DNA from: Ruminococcus sp. UBA7477
GTDB taxonomy: Bacteria > Bacillota > Clostridia > Oscillospirales > Ruminococcaceae
Reading direction: 5' to 3'
Length of the DNA stretch: 13,077 nt
Assembly: GCA_002479715.1 (NCBI GenBank)
Contig: DLOT01000049.1
Span: 18,428 to 31,504 of the forward strand
Position numbers and translations under genes: made by a program. This document shows, in pieces, positions 6,843 through 11,894 of the stretch; positions within the stretch are counted from its first letter, which is position 1, and every line of letters starts with the position of its first letter. The notes below the pieces were generated by a model, which was not told the origin of the DNA, ran no database searches, and saw only the letters and a program-made list of their open reading frames with translations.

Positions 6843-9764
6843 TTACTCATCAAGCAGTCCGAGGTCTTCGAGCTTACGCTGGATCTCGGCGTTGATATCT
6901 CTGTTGTACCACATCAGGGTATCTCTTGGATTTTCGGCGTCGTTGACAACGCTTCTGAATGCGTTGACAAGGTTTCTCGTTACGCCGTAGGTTGCGGGAA
7001 TGATCGGGATCTCAACCTGCTGCTCGAGCTGCTTGAGCAGTACGGCAAGCTCTGACTGAGTCCATGAAAGCTGCTTGAGAGCTTCGACGTTTGCTGTATC
7101 GAAACGTCCGAGAGTTCCCAGAACCGCTTCAATGTCATTAGCATACTCTACCTGAGCGTCGGTAGATGTGAACCACTTGATGAAATCCCATGCGGCTTCC
7201 TTATCAGAGCAAGCTGAGAAGATGATCGCGCCCGAGCCGGAGGAGTTGGAAGCATGGTTTATTGTGCCGTCCGCCTGTTTTGTTCCGGGAACGAGTGTGA
7301 AGCCCCACGAGCCCTTGATTTCAGGAGCTGTCGCATAGAGCGTGTTATAGAATGTATATCCCTGCAATACCACCGGCATCTGACCTGTTCTGAAACGTGT
7401 CAGCGCGTCATAGGTCTGCTGGAAGCTGTATTTTGTATAGAACTCCGTCCACATATCGAAGGCGTCTATACAGGTCTGGTTTTCAAATGTTGTTTCAGTC
7501 AGGTCCTCATTATAGAAGTTGAGTCCCTGCTGCAATATGAGCATTGCAAAAGTGTTGCCTGCTTCGGTCGTTGTCGGAACGGTCGTTGTGCCGTTCTGAG
7601 TGGTATTCACCGGCAGGATCAGTCCGACCTCAAGATAGTTTCTCTGAAGGGTCGGCAGGATAGAGATAAGGTCATCCCATGTCTGGATATCCGTAGAACC
7701 GTCGATACCGTACTCCATCAGGATATCATCGCGGTAGAACATTACGGGGAAGGTCTGCTGAATAGGCAGTGCATAAACGCCGCCGTTGTATGTATACAGC
7801 GTCATAGCGTCCTTTGAATACTGCTTGATCTGCTCGTCATAGCCTTCATATCCCGAGATATCGACTATCAGGTCACGGGCCGCCAGCTGGATCGGGTAGT
7901 CGCCGCCCATAAACAAACCTATATCCGGACCCTTGCCTGCCATGGTCGATTCAAGGATACCTCCCTGAACCAGCTTCAGAGCGATCTTGGTTTTAGCGTT
8001 CGGATTATAGTCATTTTCGATCATCGCTCTTACTACCTGCGCCTGGTCACGGCCGAGGGTTATCCAGCAGCTCAGAGTGTTGTCATCGCCCTCGTTTTCG
8101 GAAAGCGAGTTATAATCCTCGAAGAAGGAACCTATGAATGCGAGGAAGCTGAACTTGAGTCCTGAGAAGAACGAGCTTTTTACGCTTGTGAAGTCCTTGG
8201 AGGAAGGAGCGATCTCGATCATATCAAGCTCCAGCGGCTGCTCTCTGTAGGTGAGCATCCAAGAAGAAAGTGCTGTAACGTTATCCTTGATCTGCGACAT
8301 CAGAGAAGCGATCTTATAGGGCTTATCTATGCACTTATCGAGGATAATTGCCATTTCGTTCAAAGTAACGGCTTCTGTTCCGCCTGTTCCCATCAGCTCG
8401 TCAACCTGATCCTGCAGGCTCTTGAGACGTTCGCTGTATTTTGTGAAGTCTGAGATAGAGTTGGGAAGAACGTTATCAATATTATAGTCGGTGTACTCGT
8501 CGGGTGAAGGACCTGTGATCTGAAGGATCTGCCTGTAGTAGTTGTTGATATCGGAAACGATCTGATCCAGCTCGTCCATTATCTTTCCGATCTCTCCGGG
8601 CACCGCTTCAAGAGTCAGGGTATGGTCGCCCGCATCAAGGTAGTAGTAAACGGTATCGCCGTTTGCCGTTTCGGGGGTCGTGAGCGTCCAGTCGGTGGAG
8701 TAGTAGAATTTAAGCTGCTCCGACTCGGTGTTGGGGCAAACGCCGTCGATATAGAGCTTTCTGTTGGAATAGAAACCTCTCATCTCGTTTTGTCTTGCTC
8801 TGACGCCGACTTTATAGTATCCTGCGGTGTCGATATGGAAGTTCCATGTTACCGACTGACCGGACTGACTCCAGCTATCCTTGCCGAGAGTGTTATACTT
8901 TGTCTTTGTCGGGTCTGAGGGTGATGTCAGATAGGAGCTTCTGTCGGAGGTCGGGAACAGAGTTCTGTCGCTCTTGAGATCGGCGTCCTCGCCCTCAAGC
9001 TTGATCACATTGGCGTCGCTGTTTGCCGAAAGCTCGGAATCTGCCGGGGCAACATAAGCTTCGATAGCCGGCTCCTGGCAAAGTCTGAAATACTCAAGCG
9101 CAAATCTCGCCTTTTCCGAGGATACGGTTATCTTGTGCTTTCCTGCGGTAAAGTAAAATTTGAGTGCGCCGTTGTAGAGGCCGTCAACGTCTTTAAGGTA
9201 GTTTTTCTGCCAAACAACGCTTTCGACCTGTCCGGGTCTTATGTCGTTATCGTTAAAGTCCTGTTTGATCTCTGTTTCATTTACCCAAGCCTTGCTCAGT
9301 ACAAGTCTTGTACAGGTATCGTAAGGGGTTTCTCCGTCGATCTTAAGAGAAAATTCGACCTCGTTCTGAGCGCCGGAAAGTGCCTCATAGGAAAACTCCA
9401 TATTATAGAAGCCCTCCGCCGGTATATCTACCTCATACTCAACCTCTCCGCTTTGACTTTCCCAATTAAGAACATCCTGCTTGCCGTCAACGGTAATTAC
9501 TTCAGCTTCGGTCTGATCGCTCTTTGCGGTATAATCCTTGCCGTAGACGATGATCTCCTTGTCCGGGCTTGCAGCGTCAGCATACTTTGCCAGGTACTCG
9601 CCGTAAGAGATCGCGGTGTTTCTGACGACCGTGGTAACGCCCAAAGCGTCAGATACTTCCGCACCGTCCCCGGCATCGTCAGCAAAAACCGTTGCTGATG
9701 CCGAAAGAGCAACCGTAAGCGCAAGTACAAATGAAGTAATCCGCTTAAACCTGTTCTTTTTCAC
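6843..9764 (-). CDS. large multidomain extracellular solute-binding protein with two carbohydrate-binding-like modules
   Basis: 973 residues, more than twice the usual size of about 430 for a family 1 solute-binding protein. The signal peptide (1-28, ATVFA before DD) has no lipobox cysteine. Residues about 70-235 and 250-390 each look like a galactose-binding-type jelly roll: VEYEVDIPAEGFYNMEFSY then FTAGKHKITV in the first, LEGEDADLKSDR then IDTAGYYKVGV and LDAGDHTLTLEAVPG in the second. Residues about 390-555 are helical or linker-like and contain a short hydrophobic patch (531-548). Residues about 560-973 are the SBP fold, with ESTMAGKGPDIGLF (605-618), GGVYALPI (661-668), AWDFIKWFTS (858-867) and a Trp/Tyr-rich pocket. 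Start: GTG with AGGTGG seven bases upstream. It should capture a glycan and deliver its fragments to the MalFG-like permeases encoded directly after it. How it stays at the surface is unclear. Confidence 0.9.
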   Translation of the reverse strand: MKKNRFKRITSFVLALTVALSASATVFADDAGDGAEVSDALGVTTVVRNTAISYGEYLAKYADAASPDKEIIVYGKDYTAKSDQTEAEVITVDGKQDVLNWESQSGEVEYEVDIPAEGFYNMEFSYEALSGAQNEVEFSLKIDGETPYDTCTRLVLSKAWVNETEIKQDFNDNDIRPGQVESVVWQKNYLKDVDGLYNGALKFYFTAGKHKITVSSEKARFALEYFRLCQEPAIEAYVAPADSELSANSDANVIKLEGEDADLKSDRTLFPTSDRSSYLTSPSDPTKTKYNTLGKDSWSQSGQSVTWNFHIDTAGYYKVGVRARQNEMRGFYSNRKLYIDGVCPNTESEQLKFYYSTDWTLTTPETANGDTVYYYLDAGDHTLTLEAVPGEIGKIMDELDQIVSDINNYYRQILQITGPSPDEYTDYNIDNVLPNSISDFTKYSERLKSLQDQVDELMGTGGTEAVTLNEMAIILDKCIDKPYKIASLMSQIKDNVTALSSWMLTYREQPLELDMIEIAPSSKDFTSVKSSFFSGLKFSFLAFIGSFFEDYNSLSENEGDDNTLSCWITLGRDQAQVVRAMIENDYNPNAKTKIALKLVQGGILESTMAGKGPDIGLFMGGDYPIQLAARDLIVDISGYEGYDEQIKQYSKDAMTLYTYNGGVYALPIQQTFPVMFYRDDILMEYGIDGSTDIQTWDDLISILPTLQRNYLEVGLILPVNTTQNGTTTVPTTTEAGNTFAMLILQQGLNFYNEDLTETTFENQTCIDAFDMWTEFYTKYSFQQTYDALTRFRTGQMPVVLQGYTFYNTLYATAPEIKGSWGFTLVPGTKQADGTINHASNSSGSGAIIFSACSDKEAAWDFIKWFTSTDAQVEYANDIEAVLGTLGRFDTANVEALKQLSWTQSELAVLLKQLEQQVEIPIIPATYGVTRNLVNAFRSVVNDAENPRDTLMWYNRDINAEIQRKLEDLGLLDE

Positions 9765-9791
9765 AGTGTATCCACCTTTCTGATAAAATAT

Positions 9792-9800
9792 TGTATACCA
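9792..9800 (-). promoter_or_regulatory. possible extended -10 element before the solute-binding protein gene
   Basis: TGGTATACA in the 63-base gap between the second ATPase gene and the solute-binding protein gene resembles an extended -10 element. No good -35 hexamer sits 17 bases upstream. It could give extra expression of the binding protein, which such systems often need in excess, but the evidence is weak. Confidence 0.2.
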
Positions 9801-9827
9801 TGTCCTTCCGGACGATAAATGAGAAAT

Positions 9828-10781
9828 TTAATCGGACTTAAATACTACTATTTCGCCCGCATCTTCGTTAAGCTCGACCTTGACCTTCGAGCCTCCCTTT
9901 ATTCCGAGACTGTCGAGATACTCTTTGGGAAGCTGGACCCGCCCCGATCTGTCCAGCACCGCAAGCTCCTCGGTGGTGATCTCCTCTTCCTTTTCTTCTT
10001 CGTTTCCCGACTCAAAGCCTCCAAGCTCATTCAGTTCGTCTGCATAGCTTCGTTTTCTTATGATTTCCGAGCTTGCCTTTCCGTCCCTTATCGCCACTAC
10101 TCTGTCGATATGCTTTGCCAGCTTGACATCGTGTGTAACAATAACGATCGTTAAGTTTTCAGTCCTGTTAAGCTCTTTGAATATATCTAAGATCTGCTTT
10201 GAGGTTTTTGTGTCGACGCTTCCCGTCGGCTCATCCGCAAGCAGGATCTTCGGTTTGTTTGCCAAGGCGATCGCTATCGCCACTCTTTGCTGCTCGCCGC
10301 CTGACATCTGATCCAGCCTGCTTGTCATCCTATGCTCCAGCCCGACCTTGGTCAGCAGCTCTCTTGCTCTTTGCCGCCTTTCCTTGACGCCCTTCAGCAG
10401 CATCGGCATCTCAACGTTCTGCTGGGCCGTCAGATACGGTATAAGGTTTCTCGCATTGTTCTGCCATACGAACCCGACAACGTTGCGCTTATAGTCTATG
10501 TAGTCCTTCTCGGTAAACTTCAGGAGGTTTCGCCCATCAATATAAAGGCTTCCTGCCGACGGCTTATCCAACCCGCCGAGCATATTCAGAAGCGTTGACT
10601 TTCCGCTTCCCGAGTTGCCGACTATAGCCATCAGCTCGCCGCGCCTGACCTCCAGGTCAAGCCCCTGAAGCGCCACGACCTCGATATCATCGGTCTTGTA
10701 TATCTTAACAAGGTTTTCGCATGAAATTATGGCGTCGTTCTCTTTGTTTGCCTCACTGCCCAACGATCTCACCGTCCTCAA
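9828..10781 (-). CDS. LolD/MacB-type ABC ATPase fused to a C-terminal AbrB/SpoVT-like domain
   Basis: A 317-residue ATPase. All catalytic motifs are intact: Walker A GNSGSGKS (55-62), Q-loop FVWQ (Q107), signature MSGGE (159-163), Walker B ILLADE (179-184), D-loop GSVD and switch His217. The pattern LLNMLGGLDKPSAGSLYIDG is that of LolD/MacB/FtsE-like ATPases, not of MalK. After the core, an acidic linker (about 254-275) leads to LDRSGRVQLPKEYLDSLGI (276-294) and a further beta hairpin to about 314. This matches the swapped-hairpin AbrB/SpoVT fold, including the GR-V-x-hydrophobic-P and LGI landmarks. The start is uncertain: TTG 10781, GTG 10772 and TTG 10763 are in frame, and all overlap the previous gene by 11-29 bases. 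It probably forms a heterodimer with the first ATPase. The transport partner is unclear. Confidence 0.9.
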   Translation of the reverse strand: MRTVRSLGSEANKENDAIISCENLVKIYKTDDIEVVALQGLDLEVRRGELMAIVGNSGSGKSTLLNMLGGLDKPSAGSLYIDGRNLLKFTEKDYIDYKRNVVGFVWQNNARNLIPYLTAQQNVEMPMLLKGVKERRQRARELLTKVGLEHRMTSRLDQMSGGEQQRVAIAIALANKPKILLADEPTGSVDTKTSKQILDIFKELNRTENLTIVIVTHDVKLAKHIDRVVAIRDGKASSEIIRKRSYADELNELGGFESGNEEEKEEEITTEELAVLDRSGRVQLPKEYLDSLGIKGGSKVKVELNEDAGEIVVFKSD

Positions 10782-11439
10782 GCGTATAGACCTTATCGGC
10801 TATATCAATCATACTGGGGTCATGGGTCGTCATGATTATTGTCATATTCTGCTCTGAAACAAGCTCCTTGAACAGCTTTACAACGTGCAGACCCGTCGCG
10901 GTATCAAGCTCTGCGGTAGGCTCGTCTGCAAAAACGATCTCAGGGCGGTGGGCGATCGCTCTGGCGATAGCCACTCTCTGCTGCTCTCCTCCGGACATTT
11001 CTCCCGGCCGGTGATGCATTCTTTTGCCAAGCCCCACCTGCTCCAGAGCCTCCTTTGCCCGGCTCTCGCGCTCATTCGGAGGGAATTTTGCAAGCCTCAG
11101 CCCAAATTCAACGTTTTCGTAAGCAGACATACTTGAGATCAGAGCTACGGATTGAAAGACGAAGGCCATTTTATAACGCCTTATGTCGTCCCGCTTTTTC
11201 TCCGACAGCTTGACGATATCGCTCCCGCCGAAAACAACGCTGCCCTTTGTGGGCTTGTCGAGAGCGCCGAGTATATTGATCAAAGTAGTTTTGCCGCTTC
11301 CGCTTCGTCCGCGAAGAATAGTCAGAGTACCCTTTTCGATCTCAACATCGACGTTGTTCAGTGCGCGAACGACAGCGCCTCCGCCGATTTCAAATTCTCT
11401 CACTATTCCCTTCGCTTCGAGAATAATATTCTTATCCAT
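10753..11439 (-). CDS. LolD/MacB-type ABC transporter ATPase
   Basis: A 228-residue ATPase of the normal length for LolD/MacB-type nucleotide-binding subunits. Walker A is GRSGSGKT (44-51), Q-loop VFQ (Q96), signature MSGGE (148-152), Walker B IVFADE (168-173), D-loop AELD and switch His206. All are intact, so it should hydrolyse ATP. I chose the ATG at 11439 because GGAG lies eight bases upstream; an in-frame TTG at 11496 would add 19 residues of low-complexity, basic sequence with no homology I recognise. It is the first well-supported gene downstream of the promoter at 11622-11650 and overlaps the second ATPase gene. Proteins of this class usually pair with FtsX-like permeases for export or envelope mechanotransmission. 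None is visible here, where the only permeases are of the sugar-import class. Confidence 0.92.
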   Translation of the reverse strand: MDKNIILEAKGIVREFEIGGGAVVRALNNVDVEIEKGTLTILRGRSGSGKTTLINILGALDKPTKGSVVFGGSDIVKLSEKKRDDIRRYKMAFVFQSVALISSMSAYENVEFGLRLAKFPPNERESRAKEALEQVGLGKRMHHRPGEMSGGEQQRVAIARAIAHRPEIVFADEPTAELDTATGLHVVKLFKELVSEQNMTIIMTTHDPSMIDIADKVYTLEDGEIVGQ

Positions 11440-11447
11440 ATCGCGTT

Positions 11448-11451
11448 CTCC
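11448..11451 (-). promoter_or_regulatory. ribosome binding site deciding the first ATPase start
   Basis: GGAG (in the context CGGAGAACG) is eight bases upstream of the ATG at 11439. The competing in-frame TTG at 11496 has no comparable site, so the shorter 228-residue protein is preferred. Confidence 0.6.
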
Positions 11452-11452
11452 G

Positions 11453-11572
11453 TCACGGCCTCCGGCCGCATCGCCGCTCCTCGTACAGTTTCTCAAAATC
11501 CGCCACTGTTCGCACGTCGAACCATTTGTGCAAAATTACTGTAAAATCTCCTTGATTTAGGTTTGCTGTCAC
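11453..11572 (-). CDS. possible 39-residue leader ORF ahead of the first ATPase
   Basis: An open frame runs from a stop near 11619 to a TGA at 11455-11453, thirteen bases before the ATG of the first ATPase. From the GTG at 11572 it would encode 39 residues, with a protein-like core (GDFTVILHKWFDVRTVADF then EKLYEER) and a basic end (RRCGRRP). There is no good ribosome site before that GTG. An AAGGAG at 11548-11553 lies 14 bases before an in-frame TTG at 11533, which is rather far. It may be a small translated leader, a remnant of a longer gene, or chance. I recognise no family. Confidence 0.25.
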   Translation of the reverse strand: MTANLNQGDFTVILHKWFDVRTVADFEKLYEERRCGRRP

Positions 11573-11618
11573 TGATTTGTTTGTGCGAATTGCTAAAAAT
11601 GCAGACTCTGACCTAAAT
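11555..11618. repeat. 8-base inverted repeat in the leader
   Basis: ATTTAGGT at 11555-11562 and ACCTAAAT at 11611-11618 are exact inverted copies 48 bases apart. The outer arm overlaps the expected transcription start, and the inner arm lies next to the AAGGAG at 11548-11553. The RNA could fold back across the leader, or the pair could be an operator. The long loop makes a stable hairpin doubtful. Confidence 0.25.
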
Positions 11619-11621
11619 TAA

Positions 11622-11650
11622 ATTATACCAATTACACAGCCTTTTGTCAA
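11622..11650 (-). promoter_or_regulatory. consensus housekeeping promoter of the transporter operon
   Basis: Reading leftward: TTGACA (11650-11645), a 17-base spacer, then TATAAT (11627-11622). Both hexamers match the sigma-70/sigma-A consensus exactly with ideal spacing. An A/T tract (11670-11680) sits where an UP element would lie. Transcription should start near 11615, giving a leader of about 175 bases before the first ATPase. A consensus promoter of this strength normally needs negative control, which fits the palindrome just upstream and the repeats around it. Confidence 0.88.
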
Positions 11651-11655
11651 GCTAC

Positions 11656-11668
11656 TAAAACGTTTTCA
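11656..11668 (-). promoter_or_regulatory. LacI/CcpA-type operator-like palindrome next to the -35
   Basis: TGAAAACGTTTTA contains the perfect palindrome AAAACGTTTT (11657-11666), centred about 46 bases upstream of the predicted start. A central CG flanked by A/T arms is the hallmark of LacI-family operators, and TGAAAACG resembles one half of a CcpA catabolite-response (cre) site, although the right end reads AG instead of CA. Sugar-uptake operons of Firmicutes are commonly controlled this way. Which protein binds here cannot be told from the sequence. Confidence 0.45.
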
Positions 11669-11835
11669 TAAAATTTTTTTCGTCGATATTTCGGCGGCCT
11701 TTTTGTGCATATTGCCGATTTGAAAACGATACCTTTTGTGCAGTGCTACAACGAGGATAATATTTTAGCATATGTCCTTAAATTTTCCGCGCTTTTTCAC
11801 CATAAATAAACAGTGTCCGCCAAGCTCATAACTGT

Positions 11836-11871
11836 AACAAGCCCCGCAGTCCGAAAACGGCGGAGCTTGTT
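11836..11871 (-). terminator. terminator-like hairpin after purF
   Basis: AACAAGCTCCGC (11871-11860) pairs with GCGGGGCTTGTT (11847-11836) over 12 positions with one G-U pair, around a 12-base loop. It starts 24 bases after the purF stop. The U tract after the stem is poor in the purF direction (GTTACAG) and better on the opposite strand (TTTTAT), but there is no plus-strand gene to end. It most likely ends purF transcription and insulates the operon downstream. Confidence 0.6.
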
Positions 11872-11894
11872 TTATACAGCATAATATACAAACA

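Larger units (their letters stand above)
11525..11741 (-). repeat. four same-orientation GCACAAA repeats
   Basis: On the minus strand GCACAAA occurs four times in 217 bases, at 11525-11531, 11580-11586, 11702-11708 and 11735-11741. The second and third share a longer GCAATNNGCACAAA. Two copies lie upstream and two downstream of the promoter. Repetition in one orientation around a promoter suggests binding sites for a regulator. The AT-rich background makes some recurrence by chance possible. Confidence 0.4.

Noticed and set aside
9135..9698. 187-codon open frame on the plus strand
   Set aside because: Antisense to the N-terminal modules of the solute-binding protein, with no ribosome site or domain. 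The same holds for 7254-7817 and 8622-8918.
9802..9813. GTCC/GGAC mini-hairpin between the second ATPase gene and the solute-binding protein gene
   Set aside because: A four-pair stem without a U tract is too weak to be called a terminator or attenuator.
11440..11496. TTG start adding 19 residues to the first ATPase
   Set aside because: The extra residues are low-complexity and basic, with no matching ribosome site, while the ATG at 11439 has GGAG at ideal spacing.
11682..11705. short hairpin followed by a T run on the plus strand, resembling a terminator
   Set aside because: The stem is only six pairs with one G-U, no plus-strand gene precedes it, and on the minus strand it is followed by A residues.
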